Shown here: in pieces, positions 15,846-23,297 of the stretch
Position numbering within the stretch: position 1 is the first letter of the stretch
Layout: each line of letters starts with the position of its first letter
Assembly: GCA_945907755.1 (NCBI GenBank)
Contig: CAMDTN010000021.1
Span: 1 to 40,555 of the forward strand
Direction: 5' to 3'
Source of the DNA: Singulisphaera sp. GP187
Lineage (GTDB): Bacteria > Planctomycetota > GCA-002687715
Length of the DNA: 40,555 nucleotides
Notes under the pieces: model-generated
Seen by the model: only the letters and a program-made list of their open reading frames with translations
Told to the model about the DNA's origin: nothing
Databases searched by the model: none
Program-made: the position numbers and the translations under genes

Positions 15846-16493
15846 ATGAATCGCGACGCAATGCAACCTGTTTCTGGCGCGGAAGTGCAGCAGGTCTTGG
15901 AGCGCCTCGTGCAGCAGGCACCTTCGGCCTTCGATGTGGACGCTGCAGATCGCGCGGCGGTAGAGGCCAAAGCCGGGGCCCAAGCATCCACTTATGGCGA
16001 AGTGCTGCCTGCTGGCATCGCACCGCTGGCGCGCGCCCTCGGTGTGCAACGCGATTGCGTTTTCGCCGACCTCGGTTCGGGTTCTGGCTTGGTGGTGTTT
16101 GGGATGGCGCTGCTGCACCCGCTCGCAGCGTCGGTCGGCATCGAACTGTCACGCGCGCGCCACGCAGCGGCGCAAGCGAGCCTCGCGCAACTCAAACAAG
16201 ATGCACCCACAGTTTTGCTGCCACGCCTCGAATCCGTGCGCTTGTTGCAAGGCGACTTACTGGACTGCGACTGGCACGGCTGCACTCACGCATTTGTGGC
16301 CGCCACCTGTTTTCCGCCCGCGCTGTTGCACGCACTGCTGACCAAAGCCCGCAGCACGCCGACACTGCGCCGCATCGCGCTGACGGTGCCGCTGCCCGAC
16401 GCATGGCGCCCGGCCTTCAGCAGCGTGGGGCATCTGCCCTTGCCCATGACTTTCTCGCCCCGCGTAAAGGTGCACCTGTACGAACCGCGCTAG
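15846..16493 (+). CDS. DOT1-like class I methyltransferase
   Basis: 215 aa. The sequence has the layout of the DOT1 (histone H3K79 methyltransferase) fold: YGEVLPAGI (compare YGEL/F in DOT1), FADLGSGSGLVVFGMAL as the SAM loop, VGIELSRARH as the acidic motif II, GDLLDCDW, then THAFVAATCFPPALLHAL where DOT1 has its N-N-F-A-F-type active-site strand. Bacteria lack H3, so the substrate must differ (another protein, RNA or lipid). GGGAGG at 15830-15835 lies 10 nt from the ATG. It is divergent from the DUF3500 gene with only 16 bp between the chosen start codons, so each promoter must lie inside the opposite gene. Confidence 0.7.
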   Translation: MNRDAMQPVSGAEVQQVLERLVQQAPSAFDVDAADRAAVEAKAGAQASTYGEVLPAGIAPLARALGVQRDCVFADLGSGSGLVVFGMALLHPLAASVGIELSRARHAAAQASLAQLKQDAPTVLLPRLESVRLLQGDLLDCDWHGCTHAFVAATCFPPALLHALLTKARSTPTLRRIALTVPLPDAWRPAFSSVGHLPLPMTFSPRVKVHLYEPR

Positions 16494-16527
16494 CATTGCG
16501 GGCATCGCGCGCTGACACAAACGAACA

Positions 16528-16553
16528 CGGGCCGCGGCATCAGCCACGGCCCG
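16528..16553 (-). terminator. Hairpin downstream of tRNA-Ala
   Basis: CGGGCCG and CGGCCCG form a 7-bp stem extended by an inner GGC/GCC around loop ATCA, starting 4 bases after the tRNA 3' end. The minus strand then reads GTGTTCGTTTGTG, moderately U-rich. A likely terminator or processing hairpin, parallel to the one after tRNA-Val. Confidence 0.55.
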
Positions 16554-16557
16554 CGAG

Positions 16558-16630
16558 TGGAGCAGATGGGGATCGAACCCACTACCTCGTCGTTGCGAAC
16601 GACGCGCTCTCCCAGATGAGCTACTGCCCC
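16558..16630 (-). tRNA. tRNA-Ala (anticodon CGC)
   Basis: The minus strand gives a 73-nt cloverleaf: acceptor GGGGCAG/CTGCTCC (one G-U) with discriminator A, D-arm GCTC/GAGC, anticodon stem CGTCG/CGACG with loop TTCGCAA (anticodon CGC, alanine codon GCG), and T-arm GTGGG-TTCGATC-CCCAT. CCA is not encoded. Confidence 0.94.
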
Positions 16631-16643
16631 AAGGATCGGCGCG

Positions 16644-16672
16644 ATCCTACGAGCGCCGCCGTAGCCGCTCAA
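16644..16672 (-). promoter_or_regulatory. Sigma70-type promoter of tRNA-Ala
   Basis: On the minus strand TTGAGC (16667-16672) and TAGGAT (16644-16649) are 17 bp apart, 13 bases before the mature tRNA. Each matches 4 of 6 consensus bases. The -10 box lies on the edge of a perfect AGGATCG-GCG-CGATCCT inverted repeat (16632-16648), which would form in the short leader. Confidence 0.5.
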
Positions 16673-16722
16673 GACCACGGGCGTCAGCCCGAACGCCATC
16701 CGAGCGCGGGTAAGCTACGCCC

Positions 16723-17460
16723 ATGCCCGAGCAAATCGAAGTGAAGCATGACTTCGAGAAGACGCCGCTGACCCGGCCCGAGTACATCGCCGCCCTCGTG
16801 CACCTTTACCGCGGCGAAATGCACCGCGCCCTTACTTGGCGGCAACGCCTGGACAACAGCACCAATTGGGCCATTGTCTCCACCGGCGCCTTGCTTTCGT
16901 TCTTGTTCACCAACACGCAGCACGAAACCCATGTGGTGGCCATCTTGGCCATCTTGCTGGCCTTCTTCATGCTCTGCTACGAAGCTCGGCGCTTTCGCTA
17001 CTTCGATGTGTGGCGCGCCCGCGTGCGCAAGCTGGAAGAAAACTTCTATGCACCGCTGCTGCGCCGCGACCTCACTTCGCCTATTGAAAACTGGGGCTTC
17101 CTTGTGGCCGAGGACCTAACCACACCGCGCTTCAAGATTTCGTACATCACCGCACTGCGCGCGCGCCTGATCCGCAACTACATTCCCATCTTTTTCGTGC
17201 TGTATGGCGCGTGGGTGACGAAGCTGATTCTGCATCCGCACCCGCTGGTGCCCAAAGACGAAAGCGGCCACGCCGCATCCTTCGGCACCATCTTCACGCA
17301 CCTGAATGTTGGGCCGATGCCCACTGCCCTCGTCTTGGCGCCCGCCGTGGCATTGGTGCTGTTTCTAATTTATGTGCTCGTGTTCGGACGCGCAGAGCGC
17401 ACGAAGGACGCCGAGTGGTGGTCCAACGACGCTGGCGATTCCGTCGACGAAATCTCGTAA
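16723..17460 (+). CDS. DUF2270 integral membrane protein
   Basis: 245 aa with four predicted membrane helices: about residues 50-66 (WAIVSTGALLSFLFTNT), 70-88 (HVVAILAILLAFFMLCYEA), 150-170 (NYIPIFFVLYGAWVTKLIL) and 205-225 (ALVLAPAVALVLFLIYVLVF). The soluble opening LVHLYRGEMHRALTWRQRLD and the post-helix RRFRYFDVWRARVRKLEENF are hallmarks of DUF2270. The family is conserved but of unknown function. It stands alone between tRNA-Ala and a convergent operon. Confidence 0.88.
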   Translation: MPEQIEVKHDFEKTPLTRPEYIAALVHLYRGEMHRALTWRQRLDNSTNWAIVSTGALLSFLFTNTQHETHVVAILAILLAFFMLCYEARRFRYFDVWRARVRKLEENFYAPLLRRDLTSPIENWGFLVAEDLTTPRFKISYITALRARLIRNYIPIFFVLYGAWVTKLILHPHPLVPKDESGHAASFGTIFTHLNVGPMPTALVLAPAVALVLFLIYVLVFGRAERTKDAEWWSNDAGDSVDEIS

Positions 17461-17480
17461 CCCCGCACCGCAAGCGCAAG

Positions 17481-17837
17481 TCAATCGTTGGTCAGCGCTT
17501 CCTCCCATGCCGCGGCGTTGAAACCAACCAGCAAAGCGCCGCCAACTTTCAAAGTGGGCGCCCTGAGATTCCCCGAGGGGCCGCACAGCAGCGCAACCAA
17601 GTCTGCATCTGCTGGGCGTTCGCGGCCCTTCAGCGAAAAGTTGCTGGACTTGGCGCCACGAGAAACCACCAACTGGTTCATGCCATGCAGCGCCTTCAAC
17701 GCAGCAGGCCCCTCGAAGCGCGTGGTCTTTGCATCCACCACCAGACTGGCGGTGAGGCCGCGCTTCGCAAGGAAAGCGTCGGCCTTGGTGCAACTCACTC
17801 AACCCTTGCGGCGGTAATACCAAGCAGGTGTGGTCAT
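17481..17837 (-). CDS. ArsC/thioredoxin-like selenoprotein with in-frame UGA (Sec13)
   Basis: Read from the ATG at 17837, the protein is M-T-T-P-A-W-Y-Y-R-R-K-G, then UGA (17799-17801), then V-S-C-T-K-A-D-A-F-L-A, in total 118 aa including the UGA-coded residue. The UGA falls exactly at the first position of the C-x-x-C-like redox motif of the ArsC/Spx thioredoxin fold, giving U-V-S-C. The rest matches the family: about 90 more residues ending GPSGNLRAPTLKVGGALLVG and FNAAAWEEAL, where RAP precedes the cis-Pro strand. An AAGGA site (17846-17850) lies 8 nt before the ATG, and the ATG overlaps the stop of the upstream methyltransferase gene (ATGA), so translation clearly begins before the UGA. 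The alternative GTG start at 17798 would delete the first strand and the resolving residue. I recall homologues annotated as ArsC-family (seleno)proteins in planctomycetes, but this was not checked. It is probably a redox enzyme; arsenate reduction is not proven. Confidence 0.8.
17756..17784 (-). promoter_or_regulatory. Candidate bacterial SECIS hairpin after the UGA
   Basis: Beginning 14 nt after the UGA, the mRNA can form GGCCG (17784-17780), a bulged A, and CGCTT (17778-17774), closing on AAGCG (17765-17761) and CGGCC (17760-17756), with apical loop UCCUUGCG. That is 10 base pairs with one bulge, and the loop begins 25 nt from the UGA, within the range usual for SelB-binding hairpins. The common G in the first two loop positions is absent, so the fold is a candidate only. 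Confidence 0.5.
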
Positions 17838-18676
17838 GATGGAGTTCCTTCGCGGCATTGTGCCCGCAAAATCAAAGTGACATCGCCGCAGCCAGCAGGC
17901 AACGGAAGGGGCACTAATGGCCAACCATCGTCGCGCATGGCGCGGACTTCGATCAACGCGAAACCGCTGGCTGCCAGCATGGCCAGCAGCGTGTCGCGCT
18001 GGAACAGCAACAACTGGTACTCATCGGTACTTTGTTCCGGCACACCGGGCACGCCGTGCGCTAACAACAAGATGCGAATGATCTCGCGCCCCGTGGCAGC
18101 ATCGATACCTGCGCTTTCATAATGCACTGCGGCCACGCCACCGCCAGGAATGGGTGTCGGAGGCGTTTGCAGCAACACCTCCCCCGCTTCCAGTGGCACT
18201 CCAAGTTCCTGCACTGTGAGCCCAAGGAAATACAGCCCACCGGGTTCCAGCAACTGCTGCACGCGGCGCAGGTGTTGCTCCACCGCCGCAAAGTCCGGCA
18301 AGTGCGCCACGCTGCTGTACAGGTTCAGCGCGAGGTCGAAGGGCCCGCTGTGAAGCGGCAAGTCGCGCATGTCGGCCAGCACGATTTCGCTCTCATAGCG
18401 CCACAGCAGCTTCTGCGCCTCGTCCACCATGCCGGGCTGGATGTCTACACCCGCCACCGCAGATCCTTGCACCGCGAAAGGCAGCAGCCACTTGCCGGGC
18501 CCGCATGCGGGGTCCATCACTCTGCGCGGGGCGTGGCCCGAATGCTGCTGAGCCCACTCCTGCACGGCTGCCACCAAGGCCGTTTCAGGGTTCACCAACG
18601 TGGCGTAAATCAACGGGTATGAATAGATGCCCACGCGCCCCCATCGTGAGCAGCGCAGCGGCGCGACGCAAGCCAT
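17834..18676 (-). CDS. Class I SAM-dependent methyltransferase
   Basis: The core begins YSYPLIYATLVNPETALVAA, then VMDPACGPGKWLLPFA (SAM loop), VAGVDIQPGMVDEA (motif II), VLADMRDLPL and FDLALNLYSSVAHLP, typical of small-molecule methyltransferases of the type 11/25 kind. The C-terminal half (GGGVAAVHYESAGIDAATGR, then FQRDTLLAMLAASGF) is the usual substrate-side lobe. The start is unclear: ATG 18676, GTG 18634 or ATG 18724 are possible, and the frame stays open beyond them only as overlap with the divergent adaptor gene. Its stop TGA (17834-17836) overlaps the ATG of the selenoprotein gene, so the two are an operon; substrate unknown. Confidence 0.8.
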   Translation of the reverse strand: MACVAPLRCSRWGRVGIYSYPLIYATLVNPETALVAAVQEWAQQHSGHAPRRVMDPACGPGKWLLPFAVQGSAVAGVDIQPGMVDEAQKLLWRYESEIVLADMRDLPLHSGPFDLALNLYSSVAHLPDFAAVEQHLRRVQQLLEPGGLYFLGLTVQELGVPLEAGEVLLQTPPTPIPGGGVAAVHYESAGIDAATGREIIRILLLAHGVPGVPEQSTDEYQLLLFQRDTLLAMLAASGFALIEVRAMRDDGWPLVPLPLPAGCGDVTLILRAQCREGTPS

Positions 18677-18722
18677 GCGCAGCGCTGGAAGGCGCAAGTT
18701 GTGCCCGTAAGATTGCCCCGAC

Positions 18723-20150
18723 ATGAGCGGACCCAAAGATTCAGATTTCTCCTCTCTGCGCATCGAACGGGAGCCCGAAGCGGCCCCGAAGAAGCACGGT
18801 AAGCCGCGCCGCCAGGCACCCCGCATCGTCGGGCCCCTGGTCACCCTCGCCATCTTGGGCGTGGCGGCTTGGTTCGTGTGGCCCATGGTGGCCCCCAAAC
18901 TCGAAAGTTGGCGTGCACCAACAGTGGAAACATCCATCGTGGTGCGCACGCGTGCGGGTGGCGCAAACGAAATCACCATTGCGGCGGGCTATGTCGTGGC
19001 CCGCACCCGGGCTGCCTTGGCAGCGAAAGTCCCCGGCAAGCTGGTGGAACTGAATGTCGACAGCGGCTCGCTGGTGAATAAAGGCGATGTCATCGCGCGC
19101 ATCGACCCATCAGGTTTTGAAGCGCAGCGCGACCGCTCATTGGCAAGGCTGGAACAAATGAAGGCCGAAGTGGTGGCTGCCGAAGTGCGCGTTGGCATCA
19201 GCAAGAAAGCGGTGACGCGCGTAGATCGCTCTATCGAACAAGCCCAAGCCTCTGAACAAGAGTCACAGATTGACATCATCGAGGCCGAACGCGTGCTGGC
19301 CTTGGAGAACCGCCTGCAAGAACGCGGTGCTTCGACCGAAGACGCCGTGAAGCGCGCCGCATCGGCGTTGGCGCGGCTGCGCGCCACGCTGACGCGCCAA
19401 AAGGCTGGCATTCAAGCGCTGCTGGCAGAGCAAGATTCCACCAAGGCCGAAGTGAAAGGTGCCGAAGCCCGCGTTCAAGTGGCGGCGCAGCAAGTGCTGG
19501 AGGCCGAAGCCGGATTGCGCGCGGCCGCCACCGACCTTGCCGACTGCGCCATCCGCGCTCCGTTCAGCGGCATCGTGTTGCGCAAAGAAGCCGAAGTGGG
19601 CGAAATTGTGGTGCCCGCATTGGCCGGCGGCGGCAGCAGCCGCGGCGCGGTAGTGACCATGGCCGACACCGCTTCGCTGGAATTGGAAGTGGATGTGTTC
19701 GAGCGCGACATCGGCGAGATCAAAGACGGCGCGCCCTGTGTCATCACGCTGAACGCATGGACGGGCGTGAGCTTCGCCGCACATGTGCGCCAGAAGATGC
19801 CGACAGCGGATCGCACCAAAGGCACCGTGCAAGTGAAAGTGGCGTTCGATGTGCCCGATGCGCGCGTGATGCCAGAGCTGGGCGGCAAGGCCACTTTCTT
19901 GCGCCAACGCGAAGTTGTTGCTGCGCCGGCTGAAGTGCAAGTTCTTGCCAACGCCCTCACGGAGCGCGACGGACAACGCGGTGTGTTCGCATTAGAGCGC
20001 GGTCGTGTGCGCTTCGTGCCCCTTGAACTTGGCGAGCGCCGCAACGACCGCGTAGTGGTGCGCCGCGGCCTCGAAGGCGGCGAGTTAGTCATCGTGAACC
20101 CCGAACTGGCCCTCAGTGATGGGCTGTTGGTGCAGACCAAAGACCCGTGA
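18723..20150 (+). CDS. HlyD/MacA-type periplasmic adaptor of an ABC exporter
   Basis: 475 aa. The proline/lysine-rich cytoplasmic N-terminus is followed by one membrane helix (about residues 35-55, VGPLVTLAILGVAAWFVWPM). The lipoyl-like half (AALAAKVPGKLVELNVDSGS, then LVNKGDVIARID) and a long coiled-coil hairpin (residues about 135-270, rich in A/E/K/R) lead to the second half (DCAIRAPFSGIVLRKEAEVG) and a beta-barrel (LELEVDVFERDIGEIKDG). This is the membrane-fusion protein of a MacAB-like system, linking the ATPase and permeases encoded next to outer layers of the envelope. No outer-membrane TolC partner is in the window. Start codons of this gene and the divergent methyltransferase lie within 50 bp of each other. 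Confidence 0.88.
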   Translation: MSGPKDSDFSSLRIEREPEAAPKKHGKPRRQAPRIVGPLVTLAILGVAAWFVWPMVAPKLESWRAPTVETSIVVRTRAGGANEITIAAGYVVARTRAALAAKVPGKLVELNVDSGSLVNKGDVIARIDPSGFEAQRDRSLARLEQMKAEVVAAEVRVGISKKAVTRVDRSIEQAQASEQESQIDIIEAERVLALENRLQERGASTEDAVKRAASALARLRATLTRQKAGIQALLAEQDSTKAEVKGAEARVQVAAQQVLEAEAGLRAAATDLADCAIRAPFSGIVLRKEAEVGEIVVPALAGGGSSRGAVVTMADTASLELEVDVFERDIGEIKDGAPCVITLNAWTGVSFAAHVRQKMPTADRTKGTVQVKVAFDVPDARVMPELGGKATFLRQREVVAAPAEVQVLANALTERDGQRGVFALERGRVRFVPLELGERRNDRVVVRRGLEGGELVIVNPELALSDGLLVQTKDP

Positions 20151-20180
20151 AGCGCGCCTGGGCGCCGGAGCAGAGAACTC

Positions 20181-20882
20181 ATGAGCAGCGAAAACCTAGT
20201 GCACTTCGAAGGTGTCGACAAAATCTATCGCCGTGGTGGTGAAGAACTGCATGTGTTGTCGGGGCTAAACCTCGATGTGCGCCGTGGCGAATTCTTGGCG
20301 CTGATGGGCCCTTCAGGCTGCGGCAAGAGCACCATTCTCAATCTCGCTGGCGGATTAGATGTGCCCGATTCAGGCGTGGTCTCATTCAACGGCGAAGACA
20401 TTGGTGCCATGAGCGAATCCAGCCGCGCAGCTTGGCGTGCGCGCAACGTGGGATTCATCTTCCAAGCCTACAACCTCATTCCCGTGCTCACTGCGCGCCA
20501 GAATGTGGCGCTGCCTTTATTGCTGACGCCACTGTCGTCAGCGCAGCGCAAGGTGCAAGCGGCGAAGGCCTTGCAGTTGGTGGGCTTGGAAGATCGCAGC
20601 GAGCACTACCCCAATCAGCTATCGGGCGGCCAAGAGCAGCGCGTCGCCATCGCGCGCGCCATCGCCACCGACCCAGCAATGCTGCTGGCCGACGAACCCA
20701 CGGGCGACCTTGATGCTGCCAGCGCCGAAGCGGTGCTGAAGTTGTTGAAGGGTCTGTGCCGCGAAATGGGCAAGACCATCGTCATGGTGACCCACGACCC
20801 GAAGGCCGCAGAGCAAGCCGACCGCACACTCAAATTGGACAAGGGCGTGTTGGTGCAAGCGACGCACGGAGCGGCGCACTGA
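20181..20882 (+). CDS. ABC transporter ATP-binding protein (MacB/LolD type)
   Basis: 233 aa. Walker A GPSGCGKST, Q-loop FIFQAYNLIPVLTARQNV, signature LSGGQEQRVAIARAIA, Walker B MLLADEPTGDLD and the switch His in MVTHDPKAAE are all intact. The AYNLIPVLTA region and the D-loop form are typical of the MacB/LolD/FtsE class that drives mechanotransmission rather than classic pore transport. Here a glutamate replaces the usual Gln/Arg after GGQ (GGQEQR), a minor variation. Its stop overlaps the start of the first permease (TGATG). Confidence 0.95.
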   Translation: MSSENLVHFEGVDKIYRRGGEELHVLSGLNLDVRRGEFLALMGPSGCGKSTILNLAGGLDVPDSGVVSFNGEDIGAMSESSRAAWRARNVGFIFQAYNLIPVLTARQNVALPLLLTPLSSAQRKVQAAKALQLVGLEDRSEHYPNQLSGGQEQRVAIARAIATDPAMLLADEPTGDLDAASAEAVLKLLKGLCREMGKTIVMVTHDPKAAEQADRTLKLDKGVLVQATHGAAH

Positions 20883-22042
20883 TGCCCCGCATTCCGTTCC
20901 GCTTGATCCTCGCCCACGCCCGCAAGAACAAATTGCGCGCGCTGCTCACCGTCGGCAGCGTGTTCATGGCCGTGATGATCTTCGGCTTCCTGCGCACCTT
21001 CATCGTGGGCATGGAAACCAGCCTCAACGAATGCAATGCCGCCCGCGTTGTGACGGGCAGCCGCTTGTCGCTGTTCGCGCATGTGCCCATCAAACTCCAA
21101 CCAGAATTGAAAGCGCTGGCTGAAGACAAGGCTCTCGGCATCACGCACTTCACATGGTTCGGCGGCATCTATCTGAACTCAGACCCCGAGCACTATTGGG
21201 GCCGCTTCGGCGTCGATGTTGAGAGTTTTCGCGTTGTCTATGGCGGCGATCTGAACATGCCGGAAGGGCAGTGGACCAAATGGTCTGCAACGCGCCAAGG
21301 CTGCATCATCGGTGCGGACCTCGCCAAGGATGAGCAACTGACCATCGGCAGTCGCGTGCGTGTCAGCGGCAACATCTTCCCTGGCGAACTCGATTTGGAA
21401 GTGCTGGGCATCTACACATCCAAGGTGCGTTCGTTCGACCAGAAGACGATGTTCTTTCACTGGGACTACATGAACGAACTCAGCCGCAAAGAGGGCGGCC
21501 GCGCGGATGTTGTTTCTACCTTCACGATGCTGTTGAAGTCGCCGCAAGACGCCGCACCACTGTGCAGCAAGGTCGATGCGGAATTCGAAAGCAGCCCGCA
21601 CCGCACGCTCACTATGACCGAGCGCATGTTCCAAGCGCAGTTCAACGCCATGTGGGGCAACTTGCCTTTGTTCTTCGGCATCCTTGGCGGCGTGGTGCTT
21701 TTCGCGTGTTTGATGGTCACCAGCAACACCATGATGCTGAACGCGCGCGAACGCGTGCAAGAAACAGGCGTACTGAAAACGCTTGGGTTCACAGCGCCGA
21801 TGCTCTTGTGCATGACCATGGTGGAAAGTTTGTTGCTGTGCTTGTTGGGTGGCGGGCTGGCCATGCTGTTGGTGCAAAGCGTCGACGGCAAAATGCTGAT
21901 GTTCGTCATTGCGAGTGTGCCCCCGAGCACGGTGTGGACGGGCCTCGGAATCGCTGCGTTGTTAGGCGTGCTCAGCGGCCTCTTCCCTGCGCTCATGGTT
22001 TCGCGCTTGCAAATTGTTGAAGCGTTGCGGAGGAGAGCGTGA
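20882..22042 (+). CDS. FtsX/MacB-type ABC permease, first subunit
   Basis: 386 aa. One N-terminal helix (LLTVGSVFMAVMIFGFLRTF), a large extracytoplasmic domain (about residues 45-260) and three C-terminal helices in an FtsX domain (LPLFFGILGGVVLFACLMV, then ARERVQETGVLKTLGF, the typical cytoplasmic coupling segment, MTMVESLLLCLLGGGLAM, TGLGIAALLGVLSGLFPAL). The closing ALMVSRLQIVEALRRR is the family's characteristic end. Start at the ATG overlapping the ATPase stop. Forms a heterodimer with the next gene product, by inference from order and coupling. Confidence 0.9.
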   Translation: MPRIPFRLILAHARKNKLRALLTVGSVFMAVMIFGFLRTFIVGMETSLNECNAARVVTGSRLSLFAHVPIKLQPELKALAEDKALGITHFTWFGGIYLNSDPEHYWGRFGVDVESFRVVYGGDLNMPEGQWTKWSATRQGCIIGADLAKDEQLTIGSRVRVSGNIFPGELDLEVLGIYTSKVRSFDQKTMFFHWDYMNELSRKEGGRADVVSTFTMLLKSPQDAAPLCSKVDAEFESSPHRTLTMTERMFQAQFNAMWGNLPLFFGILGGVVLFACLMVTSNTMMLNARERVQETGVLKTLGFTAPMLLCMTMVESLLLCLLGGGLAMLLVQSVDGKMLMFVIASVPPSTVWTGLGIAALLGVLSGLFPALMVSRLQIVEALRRRA

Positions 22043-23274
22043 TGCCCGTACCCATCCAATACAACTTGCGCAGCCTCTTCTATCGCAAGACCGCCACCTT
22101 GCTGACGCTGATGGCTGTGACACTCACCGTCGGCATCCTCTGCGTGCTGCTGGCCGTGGCTCAAGGCTTCAAGGCTTCGCTCACGGGCACTGGCCGTGTT
22201 GACAACATCATCGTGCTGCGTTCTTCAGCCAACAGTGAAGGCGAAAGCACTCTCGGGCGCGGAGATGTCACCGTACTCAGCGCTGTGCCTGGGATCGCCA
22301 AGGATGCTGCTGGCCGAGCACTGGTGTGCGGCGAGCTGTACGCGGCTTTGCTGCTCGAAAAGGAAGGCGCCGCTGTCATGGGCGGCAACAGCACCAATGT
22401 GGCGCTGCGCGGTGTGCAACCCACCAGCTTCGCCATCCGCGATTCCGTGCGGATCACCGAGGGCTCTTGCTTCAAGCCGGGTGCCCGCGAAGTGGTCGTG
22501 GGCCATTCACTGGTCGGGCGCATCCGCAACTGTCGTTTGGGCGGCTTCGTGCGCATCGCCAACGAAGACTGGGCCATCGTCGGCGTGATGAACGCCGGAG
22601 GCAGCGCCTTCGACAGCGAGATTTGGGGCGATGTCGATTTGCTGATGCAAGTGTTCGACCGTTCCTTCTTCAACTCTGTCATCATTCGCGCTGAATCGGT
22701 GGCCGGCGTGGGTGAGCCCGCGCTGTACGAAGGCAATTTCATCGGACGCAAACAAGTGCGCGCAGGCGCAGGCATGTTGGGTTGGATCACCGACCGCGTC
22801 TCGGGAGTGCAGGCCGTTTGCGAACGCACTTATTTCGAGAAACAGGCCGGGTTCCTTGGCGGCTTCCTCACTTTCGCGTCATTCTTCTTGATCACATTGA
22901 TGAGCTTGGGCGCGCTCGCAGGCCTCACGAACACTTTCCTCGCAGCGGTTTCTGGACGCACGCGCGAAGTGGGCGCGCTGTTGGCCATCGGCTATCGCCC
23001 TTGGCAAGTCTTCTGCGGCTTCCTGTTGGAATCCGTAACTCTGGCGCTCATCGGCGGCGTGCTGGGTGTGTTGTTGGCCTGGCCGGTGAACGGCCTCCAA
23101 ACGGGCACCACCAACTGGGGCACTTTCACTGAACAGGCCTTCGCCTTCACCATCGACAGCACTGTGGTGCTCTCCGCGCTGAGCATGGCTTTGGTTGTCG
23201 GCGTCTTGGGCGGCGCGTTGCCTGCATGGCGCGCGGCGCGCTTAAAGCCCGTCGACGCGCTCCGCCGCGGCTGA
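22042..23274 (+). CDS. FtsX/MacB-type ABC permease, second subunit
   Basis: 410 aa with the same architecture as the first permease: N-terminal helix (LLTLMAVTLTVGILCVLLAV), periplasmic domain, and C-terminal FtsX helices (FLTFASFFLITLMSLGALAG, then GRTREVGALLAIGYRPWQVF, LLESVTLALIGGVLGVLLAW, VVLSALSMALVVGVLGGALP). Ends PAWRAARLKPVDALRRG. A strong GGAGGAGAG precedes the ATG, whose A is the last base of the preceding stop (TGATG). The adaptor, ATPase and two distinct permeases suggest export of a peptide, lipid or lipoprotein, or envelope signalling; cargo unknown. Confidence 0.9.
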   Translation: MPVPIQYNLRSLFYRKTATLLTLMAVTLTVGILCVLLAVAQGFKASLTGTGRVDNIIVLRSSANSEGESTLGRGDVTVLSAVPGIAKDAAGRALVCGELYAALLLEKEGAAVMGGNSTNVALRGVQPTSFAIRDSVRITEGSCFKPGAREVVVGHSLVGRIRNCRLGGFVRIANEDWAIVGVMNAGGSAFDSEIWGDVDLLMQVFDRSFFNSVIIRAESVAGVGEPALYEGNFIGRKQVRAGAGMLGWITDRVSGVQAVCERTYFEKQAGFLGGFLTFASFFLITLMSLGALAGLTNTFLAAVSGRTREVGALLAIGYRPWQVFCGFLLESVTLALIGGVLGVLLAWPVNGLQTGTTNWGTFTEQAFAFTIDSTVVLSALSMALVVGVLGGALPAWRAARLKPVDALRRG

Positions 23275-23297
23275 CACGCTGCGCTACATTCGGTTTT

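Noticed and set aside
15809-16744. 311-aa plus-strand frame overlapping the DOT1-like gene and the tRNA
   Set aside because: Reads through a tRNA gene in the opposite strand and has no domain; the DOT1-like frame explains the region.
17481-17798. Stand-alone 105-aa gene starting at GTG 17798
   Set aside because: That start deletes the first strand and one redox residue of the thioredoxin fold, has no ribosome site, and ignores the ATG that overlaps the upstream stop.
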